From NCBI GenBank assembly GCA_964573255.1, contig CAZNJB010000006.1:1-64000 (forward strand): a stretch of DNA of 64,000 nucleotides, written 5' to 3'. The DNA comes from CAYNUJ01 sp964573255. GTDB taxonomy: Bacteria; Bacteroidota; Ignavibacteria; Ignavibacteriales; Melioribacteraceae. The notes under the pieces are model-generated. The model was given only the letters and a program-made list of their open reading frames with translations, ran no database searches and was not told where the DNA came from. Shown here one piece after another: positions 1-8,843 of this stretch. Each line of letters opens with the position of its first letter. The first letter of the stretch is position 1. The translations under genes were made by a program, and so were the position numbers.

Positions 1-125
1 ATTAAAGATTTTTTTTTAAAAATTAAGATAAGTAAAATAATATTGATCCGGGAAGGGAGAAAATATCGATTTAATAAAAATAATTGTTTATCCAAAATTC
101 AGTATAATTATTTAAATTGATGAAA

Positions 126-154
126 TAAAAAAGGGTTGCCGAAAGACAACCCTT
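126..154 (-). terminator. Rho-independent terminator of trxA
   Basis: A stem pairs AAGGGTTG with CAACCCTT around a short CGAAAG-type loop, just after the trxA stop codon. Read on the minus strand it is followed by a run of six T. This ends the fabL-like/trxA transcript. The remaining 125 bases to the window edge are A/T-rich and show no reading frame or motif I can name. Confidence 0.8.
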
Positions 155-158
155 AAAA

Positions 159-485
159 TTAAGCAGTTAATAATTTTTCAACTTTTTCAACAAATAATGC
201 TTTCGGACCGGCACCTATTACGGTATCCTTTACTTCTCCACCTTTGAAAAACAATACGGTAGGAATACTACGAACTCCGAACTTTACGGCAGTCTGCTGA
301 TTCACATCAACATCCAGTTTACCTATTTTCACTTTACCGTCATATTCTTCGGCCAGTTCCTCCATAACAGGAGCAATCATTCTGCAAGGTCCACACCAAG
401 CAGCCCAAAAATCGACTACAACCGGAATGTCGGAATTTGTAACTTGCTCTTCAAAATTTGCGTCTGTAATTTCAACTGGTTTCAT
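159..485 (-). CDS. trxA: Thioredoxin
   Basis: Small cytoplasmic dithiol-disulfide oxidoreductase that reduces protein disulfides and supplies electrons to enzymes such as ribonucleotide reductase. The 108-residue length is normal. The active site WCGPC is present with cysteines at about 31 and 34, inside the standard 'DFWAxWCGPCR' context, and the cis-proline loop 'RSIPT' follows at about residue 73. The start is supported by an AAGGAGAG ribosome site. It lies 26 bases downstream of the SDR gene on the same strand, so the two are probably co-transcribed, and a strong terminator follows the stop codon. Identification is secure. Confidence 0.97.
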   Translation of the reverse strand: MKPVEITDANFEEQVTNSDIPVVVDFWAAWCGPCRMIAPVMEELAEEYDGKVKIGKLDVDVNQQTAVKFGVRSIPTVLFFKGGEVKDTVIGAGPKALFVEKVEKLLTA

Positions 486-511
486 ATTACATACTCTCCT
501 TAAATTAAAAT

Positions 512-1336
512 TTATATTATGGCTTTGGAGACTTTTTCTCCGGTATAATTTACAATATATTCACCGCCGTCAACAGCAATAATATTTCCCGATATCCAAT
601 TTGCGGCTTCGCTGCAAAGCATTGCAATTACTTTAGCAACATCATCGGGAGTTGTTAATCTACCACCGGGGTTTTTCATTTCGGCAGCATGCAGCATAGC
701 ATCATTGCCGGGTATTTTACGTAAAGCAGGAGTATCGGTTACACCGGCCATTATCGCATTTGCTGTAATACCCATAGAACCGAGCTCAACAGCAAGCTGG
801 CGAATATGGGATTCCAACGCAGCTTTTGCCGCTGAAACGGCTCCGTAATTTGGAATTACCGTTTGCGAACCGGCAGAAGTCAAACCAAATATTCTCCCGT
901 TTTTTGCAAAAAGATCTCTCTGAATCAATCCCTGAGTCCAATAAACTATCGTATGAGCCATTACATCCAGAGTCATTTGCATTTGTGCTTGAGATAGGCA
1001 TTTATTCGGATCTTTAGAGATATAAGGTTTAAGCGCACCAAAAGCTAAAGAATGAACCAATACATGAACAAAAGGATGTTCAGGAGTTGCAAATCGTTCT
1101 TTTATTTCATCTAATATATCGTTTCTTTTTATCGGATCTGCAGCATTGGCATTAAAGAATACTGCTTTGTGCCCTGTCTTTTCAATTTCCTGTTTTATTT
1201 TTTCAACATTTGGCATTGTTACTTGTCTATCCAAGTGTATACCCAAAATATGATATCCGTTTTTTGCAAGTTCAATTGCAGTTGCACCACCAAATCCTGA
1301 TGAGGCACCGAGTATTAAAGCCCATTTCTTCTGCAT
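512..1336 (-). CDS. Enoyl-ACP reductase-like SDR (FabL/FabI type)
   Basis: Short-chain dehydrogenase/reductase of 274 residues. The N-terminal Rossmann motif GASSGFG is at residues 10-16. The catalytic pair is Y164 and K171, a Y-x6-K spacing. That spacing is used by enoyl-ACP reductases FabI and FabL, whereas ordinary SDRs use Y-x3-K, and the local pattern 'S-x-G-S...NY...S-K-AALE' resembles Bacillus FabL. It would therefore reduce trans-2-enoyl-ACP in the last step of fatty acid elongation using NAD(P)H. Nearby accA fits a lipid synthesis context. The C-terminal 'SGNIIAVDGGEYI' is the usual SDR end. It could also be a related SDR with another substrate; the spacing is the main argument. Confidence 0.75.
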   Translation of the reverse strand: MQKKWALILGASSGFGGATAIELAKNGYHILGIHLDRQVTMPNVEKIKQEIEKTGHKAVFFNANAADPIKRNDILDEIKERFATPEHPFVHVLVHSLAFGALKPYISKDPNKCLSQAQMQMTLDVMAHTIVYWTQGLIQRDLFAKNGRIFGLTSAGSQTVIPNYGAVSAAKAALESHIRQLAVELGSMGITANAIMAGVTDTPALRKIPGNDAMLHAAEMKNPGGRLTTPDDVAKVIAMLCSEAANWISGNIIAVDGGEYIVNYTGEKVSKAII

Positions 1337-1422
1337 TTCTTATTATTCCTCTAAATTTTCAAAAACGATTGTCAAACTTAAAAAATCTATTGGGGTTATT
1401 CAAATTACTAATTTAATACATT

Positions 1423-4400
1423 TTATTGTGTAAGATAAATGATATTTTCTTCTCCTAATTTCTTAACGATCTTTTCAATCAGTTCTTCATTAATTGAAAC
1501 TTTGTAATCAGTATAAAAATTCCTTCTGCTTCCGTTATTTCTTACGACAACTACTACCGGAACACTACCCGAATACTCATCAAAAAGTGATCTCAACTCA
1601 GCAACATCAGCAGGATTATTTTTATCCGAATGCAATTCGATGCATAATTTTTTTGTAAGATTCATCTTAGCATCAGCCAAAGACGAAGCTTCTTCGACGT
1701 GCAATTTAATAGAGTCTCCACTGCTTTCAACTCTTCCTTTTACAAGAACCGTCGACTCTTCATAAATATATTTGGAATAATCGGCATATACTTTCGAGAA
1801 CATTAAACATTCACAACTGCCGCTAAAGTCATCTAAATTAAAGAAAGCCATCTGCCTGCCGGATTTATCAATTTTAGTTCTTACGGTTGTAATCACACCG
1901 CAGGCACGAACAATTTCACCGTCTTTAAATGTTTCCGGCTCTCCCAGATGAACGGTTGCAAAAGAACGGTATTCGGACTCATACCTGTGTAAAGGATGAT
2001 CACTCAAGTAAAAGCCGAGCACTTCCCTTTCCTTGGCAAGTTTAGTTTTATCGTCCCACGGTGGAACATCGGGCAATTCCGGTTCAGGAATATCCATTTC
2101 CTCGGCATCATCGCCGAATAAACTATTTGCCATTTTCTTTTTATCGGCTTGATATTTATTACCAAACTGAAGCGCTTCTTCTATTGCAGCAAAATTTTGG
2201 GCACGGGAACCTTTTACGGAATCGAAAGCCCCTGCAAGAACCAATCCTTCGAGAACTCTCTTGTTTACAATTCTAGTATCTATATTAGAACATAAGTCGT
2301 AAATAGATGTAAAATCTCTTCCTAATTTTTCCCTGGTTCTTACAATTTCTTCAACTGCGGGAACACCTACGTTTTTAATTGCTGACATACCGAAAATAAT
2401 TTCGCCACCTTCAACATTAAAAAATGCCGAAGGCTTATTTATATCAGGGGGACGAACCTTAACCTTAAGTTTCCGGCAGTCATCCAATAGAACAGTAACT
2501 TTGTCCGTATTGCCGAATTCGTTCGTAAGGTTCGCTGCTAAAAATTCAGGTAAAAAGTGAGCCTTCAAATAGGCTGTTTGATAAGCTACAATAGAATAAG
2601 CTACCGCGTGGCTCTTATTAAATCCATAACTAGCAAATTTATCTATCAATGCGAAAATTTCTTTCGCAATCTTTTCATCAATATTATTTTTAACCGCTCC
2701 TTGCACAAACTTAGCGGATTGTTCTTCCATTGCGGCTTTATCTTTTTTACCCATCGCACGACGAAGAATATCCGCTTCGGCAAGTGACATTCCCGCAACT
2801 TTATTTGCAATCTGAATTACCTGTTCCTGATATACGATGATACCGTAAGTCTCTTTAAGTATCGGTTCCAATGAAGGATGCAGATAAACGATTTTCTCCC
2901 TGCCGAACTTACGATTTATAAATGAATCTATATTCTCCATCGGTCCGGGACGATACAAAGCGTTCATCGCGGAAAGATCTTTTATGCTGTTAGGGCACAA
3001 CTTTTTAAGGTACTCACGCATCGGAGCAGATTCGAACTGGAACACAGCGGTTGTTTGACCCTTTGCGAAAAGCTCGTATGTTTTCGGATCGTCCAGCGGA
3101 ATTTCATCCATATCTATTTCAAGTCCGCGGGTTTTCTTCACAAGATCCAATGTATCGCGAATGATCGATAACGTACGCAACCCGAGGAAATCCATTTTAA
3201 GTATACCCGCATCGTCCAGTTCTTTCATATTATACTGGGTAACATAATCATCGCTGTTGCTCGCCCTTGCAATAGGCACAAAATTACTAACTGGACCGGG
3301 AGTAATAACTACACCTGCGGCATGCTTGGAAGCGTTTCGGTTCATTCCTTCCAGTATCCGCGAATATTTAATTAATTCTTGAATTTGCGGATCGTCCGAT
3401 TTTTTCACCCACTTTAATTCGGGTACTTCTTCAAGCGCTTGATCAATGGTATAAACTTTTCCGAATTTGGAAGGAATCCATTTAGTAATATTATTTACTG
3501 TTGGAATTGGAATTTTAAGAACTCGCGCAACGTCCCTAAGCACCGCTTTCGAAGATAAGCGGTTGAAAGTAATAATCTGTGAAACCGATTCTTCACCGTA
3601 TTTTTCTTTCACATAATCGATAACATCACCACGCTGATCATCGGCAAAGTCAACGTCGATATCAGGCATCGATTTTCTTTCAGGATTCAAGAAACGTTCG
3701 AAGAGGAGATCGTACTCAAGAGGATTTACATTTGTTATCCCCAATGTATATGCGACCAAACTCCCCGCTGCACTACCTCGACCGGGACCAACCGGTATTC
3801 CCCTTTTTTTGGCTGCATTAATAAAATCTTGCACAATAAGGAAATAACCGGAATACCCCATTTCCTTAATTACTTTAATCTCATATTTAAACCGGTCTTC
3901 AATTTCCCGATTAATTTTTTTAAACTTTTTATGTAGACCTTCTTCAGCAAGCAATTCAAAATATTCATCCAAAGTACTTGCACCGGATTCTTCCGGTATT
4001 GGGAAAATAGGATAATGGAACTGCTTGAATTCCATTTCCAAATTGATTTTTTCTTCAATTGCCAGCGTGTTCTCAATAGCCGAAGGGAAGTCTTTAAATA
4101 CCTGATACATTTCATCGGCAGATTTAAAATAAACCTGATCGGTTTGATATCTCAAATCCCGATAATCTGCCGTACCTGATTTATCGCCAAGAAGCAGAAG
4201 TATGTTGTGAGCAATTGAGTGTTCGTGATCCACGTAATGAATATCATTTGTGCCAACAATCGGAATGTCCAATTCCTTCGCCATTTTCGGAACGAGTTCC
4301 ATTATTGGGCGATCGTTTTCCATTCCGTGATCTTGAATCTCCAAATAAAAATCTTCGCCGAAAAGTTCCTTCAATTTGATAGCGTTCTCTTTGGCTTTTT

Positions 4401-4875
4401 CATAATTGCCGTTTAGCAAGTGTGTAGAAACAGGTCCCGCCAAACAAGCGGAAGTACAAACCAAACCTTCGGAATACTGCGAAAGGACTTCCATATCAAT
4501 TCTGGGTTTATAATAGAACCCTTCCGTATAACCGATGGTGCTTAATTTCATTAAATTTTTATAGCCTGTTAAATCCTTAGCCAAAAGAACTAAATGATTG
4601 TAATGTTTTTTACGGCTTCTGCCTCCTTCACCGTCTCCTTTATCGAAACGGGTACCTTCCATGTTAATGTAGGCTTCCACACCTATAATTGGTTTTATTC
4701 CAGCTTTTTTTGCTTTTTTGTAGAACTCGGGAGCGCCGTACATAACACCGTGATCAGTAAGAGCCAAAGCCGGCATTTCATATTTAACTGCGGCATCTAT
4801 TAAATCCTGAACACGAGCCGCACCGTCTTGTAAACTATAATGCGAATGGTTGTGTAAGTGTATAAAATCTGTCAT
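1423..4875 (-). CDS. dnaE: DNA polymerase III subunit alpha
   Basis: Replicative DNA polymerase of 1150 residues, the usual DnaE1 length. The N-terminal PHP domain (about 1-280) keeps the metal-binding 'HLHNHSHYS' and 'LTDHG' motifs. The polymerase palm carries the acidic motif PDIDVDF at about 404-410, with catalytic aspartates near 405 and 407. A helix-hairpin-helix region and a C-terminal OB fold ('GVITTVRTK...', about 980-1060) follow. There is no inserted exonuclease domain, so it is DnaE rather than PolC. A probable promoter sits 60-95 bases upstream. The gene is followed by the FabL-like gene after 86 bases. Confidence 0.98.
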   Translation of the reverse strand: MTDFIHLHNHSHYSLQDGAARVQDLIDAAVKYEMPALALTDHGVMYGAPEFYKKAKKAGIKPIIGVEAYINMEGTRFDKGDGEGGRSRKKHYNHLVLLAKDLTGYKNLMKLSTIGYTEGFYYKPRIDMEVLSQYSEGLVCTSACLAGPVSTHLLNGNYEKAKENAIKLKELFGEDFYLEIQDHGMENDRPIMELVPKMAKELDIPIVGTNDIHYVDHEHSIAHNILLLLGDKSGTADYRDLRYQTDQVYFKSADEMYQVFKDFPSAIENTLAIEEKINLEMEFKQFHYPIFPIPEESGASTLDEYFELLAEEGLHKKFKKINREIEDRFKYEIKVIKEMGYSGYFLIVQDFINAAKKRGIPVGPGRGSAAGSLVAYTLGITNVNPLEYDLLFERFLNPERKSMPDIDVDFADDQRGDVIDYVKEKYGEESVSQIITFNRLSSKAVLRDVARVLKIPIPTVNNITKWIPSKFGKVYTIDQALEEVPELKWVKKSDDPQIQELIKYSRILEGMNRNASKHAAGVVITPGPVSNFVPIARASNSDDYVTQYNMKELDDAGILKMDFLGLRTLSIIRDTLDLVKKTRGLEIDMDEIPLDDPKTYELFAKGQTTAVFQFESAPMREYLKKLCPNSIKDLSAMNALYRPGPMENIDSFINRKFGREKIVYLHPSLEPILKETYGIIVYQEQVIQIANKVAGMSLAEADILRRAMGKKDKAAMEEQSAKFVQGAVKNNIDEKIAKEIFALIDKFASYGFNKSHAVAYSIVAYQTAYLKAHFLPEFLAANLTNEFGNTDKVTVLLDDCRKLKVKVRPPDINKPSAFFNVEGGEIIFGMSAIKNVGVPAVEEIVRTREKLGRDFTSIYDLCSNIDTRIVNKRVLEGLVLAGAFDSVKGSRAQNFAAIEEALQFGNKYQADKKKMANSLFGDDAEEMDIPEPELPDVPPWDDKTKLAKEREVLGFYLSDHPLHRYESEYRSFATVHLGEPETFKDGEIVRACGVITTVRTKIDKSGRQMAFFNLDDFSGSCECLMFSKVYADYSKYIYEESTVLVKGRVESSGDSIKLHVEEASSLADAKMNLTKKLCIELHSDKNNPADVAELRSLFDEYSGSVPVVVVVRNNGSRRNFYTDYKVSINEELIEKIVKKLGEENIIYLTQ

Positions 4876-4939
4876 AGTTTATTTCATCAAACCTTTAAGT
4901 TGTAAAATTGTTATAGTCAACACATAAATTCTTTTTTCT

Positions 4940-4968
4940 ATTATCCCCAAAATTAAGAGTATCGACAA
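4940..4968 (-). promoter_or_regulatory. Candidate dnaE promoter
   Basis: On the minus strand a TTGTCG box (4963-4968) and a GATAAT box (4940-4945) are separated by exactly 17 bases, matching sigma-70 spacing with 4/6 and 5/6 consensus positions. Transcription would start near 4933 and leave an untranslated leader of about 58 bases before dnaE. The assignment rests on consensus only. Confidence 0.4.
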
Positions 4969-4996
4969 AATAATTTTATCTACTTATAACTTATTA

Positions 4997-5260
4997 TTAT
5001 AAAGTATTTGTGCAGGGTAAATCCGTAATTCGAGAAAGATTGAGGGAATTATCCCACCGGTTTAACATATAATCAATACTGTTTTGCCAACAATATGAGT
5101 ATTTCCGATGCTCTGCAGCTACTTTCTCTTTCCAATAATGAAATGAATCTCTAATTAACGCAGAGATTATTTTCACTGAGCACCCGCCTCCCAAATTCAT
5201 AGAGTCCCAAATATCAAAAACTTTCACATTTTTGGAAATAATCTGAGATTCTGAAATCAT
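4997..5260 (-). CDS. Small hypothetical protein
   Basis: An 87-residue reading frame that I do not recognise. It has no signal peptide or membrane segment and is rich in Ser, Trp, His and Tyr, with three cysteines including one in 'GGGCS' and one in 'SYCWQ'. The ATG overlaps the TGA of a preceding short reading frame in an ATGA junction, which is how translationally coupled operon genes look. A GGAAAGG stretch 14 bases upstream is a poor ribosome site. The composition is unusual for this genome, so it may be a chance frame or a decayed gene. It occupies much of the 576 bases between dut and dnaE. Confidence 0.3.
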   Translation of the reverse strand: MISESQIISKNVKVFDIWDSMNLGGGCSVKIISALIRDSFHYWKEKVAAEHRKYSYCWQNSIDYMLNRWDNSLNLSRITDLPCTNTL

Positions 5261-5382
5261 AATTTATTAATTCGCCTTTCCAGGGTTAAACTTTTCCTGA
5301 ACTCTTCAAAACGGAAATTTCACTCATATACAAAGCCGGATAAATTATATTTCTTAACGATTTCCTTCTCGAAAACCGTCAT
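5257..5382 (-). pseudogene. Short frame interrupted by one in-frame TGA
   Basis: From an ATG at 5382 twenty codons ('MTVFEKEIVKKY...') run to a TGA at 5320-5322. The same frame then continues for twenty protein-like codons ('NFRFEEFRKS...') to a second TGA at 5257-5259, which overlaps the ATG of the 87-residue frame as ATGA. Both halves are rich in charged residues and look coded. This suggests a 41-residue protein broken by a single nonsense change, a readthrough site, or a sequencing error. No family was recognised. The remaining bases of the dut-dnaE gap hold only the dnaE promoter candidate. Confidence 0.25.
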
Positions 5383-5451
5383 AGTATCACTTTTTTTCGA
5401 ATGAAAGTAATTACTTTTTTGCTAAAGTGCAAAGTAATAATAATAAAGATG

Positions 5452-5907
5452 CTAACTTTTCCCCGTATGCCCGAATCCGCCTTCGCCGCGTTCGGTTTCA
5501 TTCAGTTCTTCGGCTTCAATCAATTCCACTTGGTAAACTTTCCCGATTACCAATTGCGCTATTCTATCACCACGTTTTATAACAAAATCTTCACTGCCGA
5601 AATTAAAAAGTATCACTTTTATTTCACCACGGTAATCCGCATCTATTGTACCGGGTGAATTCAGCACTCCTATTCCGTGTTTTGCAGCTAATCCACTACG
5701 GGGACGAACTTGTATTTCGTAGCCTTTTGGAATTTCCACACGCAAATTGGTAGGCACTAACGCAATGCCTCCGCGTGGAATAATCAATTCTTCTTCAACT
5801 GCAGCCCTTACATCGAAACCTGAGCTATCCTCGGTTTGATATTCCGGCAAGGGTATGTCTGCAAATGATTTATCTATTCTTTGGATTTTTAATTTGATTT
5901 TCTCCAT
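5452..5907 (-). CDS. dut: dUTP diphosphatase
   Basis: Trimeric dUTPase hydrolysing dUTP to dUMP and pyrophosphate, which keeps uracil out of DNA and feeds dTMP synthesis. All five family motifs are visible in the 151 residues: 'DSSGFDVRA' near 27-35, 'PRSGLA' at 69-74, 'NSPGTIDADYRGE' at 83-95, 'GDRIAQLV' near 113-120, and the glycine-rich 'RGEGGFGHTGK' at 140-150, which closes over the substrate. It lies 71 bases downstream of a flippase gene on the same strand, in a string that leads on to dnaE, a sensible nucleotide/replication neighbourhood. Confidence 0.97.
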   Translation of the reverse strand: MEKIKLKIQRIDKSFADIPLPEYQTEDSSGFDVRAAVEEELIIPRGGIALVPTNLRVEIPKGYEIQVRPRSGLAAKHGIGVLNSPGTIDADYRGEIKVILFNFGSEDFVIKRGDRIAQLVIGKVYQVELIEAEELNETERGEGGFGHTGKS

Positions 5908-5978
5908 TTCCTAACTTCGATTTAGTGAAAGAATTCCAATCTTAAAGTAAATTTTGAGGGCGAAAATTAAAGGAAAAT

Positions 5979-7442
5979 TTATTTATTACCTAAAAGATTA
6001 TTTATTAATAGTTTTACTTCGCTCATTTTAACTATTCTGAACAGAAAAATAGATATTAAAAATATTCCGACCATCACAAATTTTATTGGTATTGCAACTC
6101 CCCCGTTAGCCATTAAATAATAATATACACTTCCGGTCACAATTATCATTAAAAGCAGAGTACCAACTTTGCCGTATTCATAATCGATCGGGTAAAATTT
6201 ATGAGAAAAATAGAACAGGAACAGAGCCATCACAAAATAACTGGCTAATGTTGCCAGTGCAGCACCGATATATCCGTATTGCGGAATAAGCAAAAAGTTA
6301 GCGCCTATATTGACCAAAGCTCCGGTAACTGTAACATAAGGGAAATACTTCGTCTTTTCTTCGATATAAATTCCTGCAGTAAAGTTTACAAACATTCCAT
6401 GAAAAATATAAGCAAACAGTACGATCGGTACTATGATAATTCCGTCCAAAAAGCTTTTACCAATCAAAGTTTTTCCATTCCAAAATTCTATAGCCGCAAA
6501 GTTATCTATAAAAAGAGAAACGAAAAGCCAGATGATAGAAGCAGCAAGCACAAATAGAGTAAATACTTTCGAAAACATCTTTTTCGCTTCTTTATCTTTT
6601 GCATAATTCAAGAAGAACGGCTGCCAAGCGTACTGAAACATCGAAACGAAAAGCATCATAAATATACCGAGTTTATAATTTGCACGGTAAATTCCCACAG
6701 TTGCATCATCGGTCATTCCACGTAAAATTGGCACATCAATCATCTGAACCATCATCGAGGCAATATTGGCAGGCAAATAGGGCAAACCGAATTTCAGCAT
6801 GGTTCTTAAGGTATCTTTATTAATTCTGATCCGGATAATCCTAATTAAATCGGGAGTAAGTGCAAAAAGAGAAAATGCTGAAGAAGCAAGATTGGAAATA
6901 AAGACAGCTTCAATACCGTAATTCAATACAAGAATTAAGTAAAGATTAAGAAACAGATTGATAACAATATTGGCTACTTTTATAAACGCAAATTTTGAAG
7001 CTTTACGCTTCAAACGGAGGTTCGCAAAAGGAATGAGTGCTAAAGTATCGAGAAGCAGAATTAAAATGATGTAAATAGTTAAATGTTGAAATTGAGATGG
7101 GATATCCAAAAGCTTCGCAACATCAAACCTGAAAGAATAAAATAAAATAGAAAATGCTATTGATGTGACAAGAACAAACAAAAATGGAGTGGAAAAAACA
7201 TCACTTTTTTCTTCTTCCTTTGCCAGCGAAGAATACTTTAGGAAGGATGCATCCATACCGTAAATGTAAACAATATTAAGAAACGCCAGAATCGTGTAGA
7301 GATAAGTAAAAATACCGTATTCCGAAGTAGTAAAAACGTTAGTGTAGAAAGGAACAAGCAGAAAACCGAGAAATCTGCCCACCATTGTGCTGATGCCGTA
7401 AATAGCAGTGTCTTTCGATAACTCTTTAATTTTATCGAACAT
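5979..7442 (-). CDS. Polysaccharide flippase (MOP family, Wzx-like)
   Basis: Integral inner-membrane protein of 487 residues with about 12-14 hydrophobic helices and little else, starting 'MFDKIKELSKDTAIYGIS'. This is the layout of Wzx/RfbX and related MOP exporters that flip undecaprenyl-diphosphate-linked oligosaccharides. The charged residues between helices and the 'GRFLGFLLVPFYTNVF' opening are characteristic of the family. It starts next to the stop of the thioesterase gene with no gap, so translation is probably coupled. The window has a second flippase at 19955-21394 within the main polysaccharide locus. Substrate unknown. Confidence 0.88.
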   Translation of the reverse strand: MFDKIKELSKDTAIYGISTMVGRFLGFLLVPFYTNVFTTSEYGIFTYLYTILAFLNIVYIYGMDASFLKYSSLAKEEEKSDVFSTPFLFVLVTSIAFSILFYSFRFDVAKLLDIPSQFQHLTIYIILILLLDTLALIPFANLRLKRKASKFAFIKVANIVINLFLNLYLILVLNYGIEAVFISNLASSAFSLFALTPDLIRIIRIRINKDTLRTMLKFGLPYLPANIASMMVQMIDVPILRGMTDDATVGIYRANYKLGIFMMLFVSMFQYAWQPFFLNYAKDKEAKKMFSKVFTLFVLAASIIWLFVSLFIDNFAAIEFWNGKTLIGKSFLDGIIIVPIVLFAYIFHGMFVNFTAGIYIEEKTKYFPYVTVTGALVNIGANFLLIPQYGYIGAALATLASYFVMALFLFYFSHKFYPIDYEYGKVGTLLLMIIVTGSVYYYLMANGGVAIPIKFVMVGIFLISIFLFRIVKMSEVKLLINNLLGNK

Positions 7443-7856
7443 TTAACTTTCGAAATATTTTGCTAAAGTATCGATGTAAATTTTCGGTGGTTTTGTGGGA
7501 CGTTTAGTATTCTCACGAATAAACATGTGCTCGGTATAACCTTCCGCTAAAATTGTATTCTCCCCTTCTCTTTTAACAACATAATCGATTCGCACTTTTG
7601 CCGAATAGAGTTCTTTAACTGTAGCTTCAACTTCCAATAGGTCATCGTAGCGGGCAGGAGCTTTATACCTAACTTTCGCTTCTATTAACGGGAGTTGATA
7701 ACCTGTTTTTTCCAATTCGCTGTACGGCAATCCGCAATGCCTCAATAATTCGGTTCTTGCAACTTCGAAATATTCGAGGTATTTCCCATTATAAACGAAC
7801 TGCATTTTGTCCGTATCGGCATAACGAACTCGGATAGTGGTTGTGTGCTTAATCAT
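7443..7856 (-). CDS. YbgC-like acyl-CoA thioesterase
   Basis: Hot-dog fold thioesterase of 137 residues, 4-hydroxybenzoyl-CoA thioesterase/YbgC type. The signature is 'RYADTDKMQFVYNGKYLEYFEVAR' in two parts: YADTD with catalytic Asp near residue 16, then Y-x-x-Y-x-E-x-AR. The family cleaves short or medium acyl-CoA or acyl-ACP thioesters, and in proteobacteria YbgC sits with tol-pal. Here it lies between accA (39 bases away) and a flippase, consistent with a link to fatty acid supply for the envelope. The actual substrate cannot be read from the sequence. Confidence 0.88.
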   Translation of the reverse strand: MIKHTTTIRVRYADTDKMQFVYNGKYLEYFEVARTELLRHCGLPYSELEKTGYQLPLIEAKVRYKAPARYDDLLEVEATVKELYSAKVRIDYVVKREGENTILAEGYTEHMFIRENTKRPTKPPKIYIDTLAKYFES

Positions 7857-7895
7857 TTTTCAATACCCTAAAAAGAACGGGAAAGTACTCGAATC

Positions 7896-8843
7896 CTATT
7901 CTTCATAAACTCCCATTTTACCGAATTTTTCCCTTCGCATATCGATGAGTTTTTCCGGTTTAATTTTGATGAGATTACTCAATTCTTCTTTAAGAACAGA
8001 TTTAAGCGTATCGGCAATTTTTAAATGATCTTTATGCGCTCCACCTAAAGGTTCAGGTACTATTCTATCAATGATGCCTTGTTCTTTCAAATCTTCAGCA
8101 GTCAGTTTGAGCGCTTCGGCTGCTTGTTCCTTATAATCCCAAGAACGCCAAAGAATACTGGAACAAGATTCCGGACTAATAACCGAATACCAAGTGTTTT
8201 GCAGCATAAGTATTCTATCGCCTACACCAATACCCAAAGCACCGCCGCTAGCACCTTCGCCGATAATAACAACAATAATAGGAACTCTGAGCCTGCTCAT
8301 CTCTAAAAGGTTACGAGCAATAGCTTCCGCTTGTCCGTTTTGTTCTGCTTCCAAACCAGGATACGCACCCGGAGTATCGAGCATTGTAATTACCGGTTTG
8401 TTGAACTTTTCCGCAAGTTTCATCAAACGCAACGCTTTTCTGTAGCCTTCCGGATTCGGCATTCCGAAATTTCTGTAAAGATTGCTCTTGGTATCCCTTC
8501 CTTTCTGATGCCCGATAATCATCACTTTGTATTCATCCAGTTGGGCAAAACCGCCTACAATGGCATGATCGTCTTTGAATGCACGGTCGCCGTGCAATTC
8601 AACAAAATTTTCCGTCATATTGTAAATATAGTCCAGCGTATACGGTCTCTGCGGATGACGAGCCAATTGCACACGCTGCCATCTGGTCAGATTTCTGTAA
8701 ACTTCTAGCTTGAGCTGATTAACTTTTTCCTCCAGTCTTGCTATTTCATCAGAGATGTCCAAGTTTTCCATTTGGCGCATCTCATCAATTTTTCTTTCTA
8801 ATTCAATAATCGGCTTTTCAAAATCTAATACGTTGATTGCCAT
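7896..8843 (-). CDS. accA: Acetyl-CoA carboxylase carboxyltransferase subunit alpha
   Basis: Alpha half of the carboxyltransferase that moves CO2 from carboxybiotin to acetyl-CoA, giving malonyl-CoA for fatty acid synthesis. The 315-residue length is standard. A coiled N-terminal region 'LERKIDEM...' is followed by the crotonase-like core with 'FGMPNPEGYRKALRLM' and the oxyanion segment 'GEGASGGALGIGVGD' near residues 195-210. The partner accD is not in the window. The start codon overlaps the stop of the upstream glycosyltransferase fusion by one base, showing operon coupling with a polysaccharide gene. Confidence 0.97.
   Translation of the reverse strand: MAINVLDFEKPIIELERKIDEMRQMENLDISDEIARLEEKVNQLKLEVYRNLTRWQRVQLARHPQRPYTLDYIYNMTENFVELHGDRAFKDDHAIVGGFAQLDEYKVMIIGHQKGRDTKSNLYRNFGMPNPEGYRKALRLMKLAEKFNKPVITMLDTPGAYPGLEAEQNGQAEAIARNLLEMSRLRVPIIVVIIGEGASGGALGIGVGDRILMLQNTWYSVISPESCSSILWRSWDYKEQAAEALKLTAEDLKEQGIIDRIVPEPLGGAHKDHLKIADTLKSVLKEELSNLIKIKPEKLIDMRREKFGKMGVYEE

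Noticed and set aside
4876..5451. Structured RNA such as 6S, SRP RNA or tmRNA
   Set aside because: None of the conserved core sequences of these RNAs was found on either strand.
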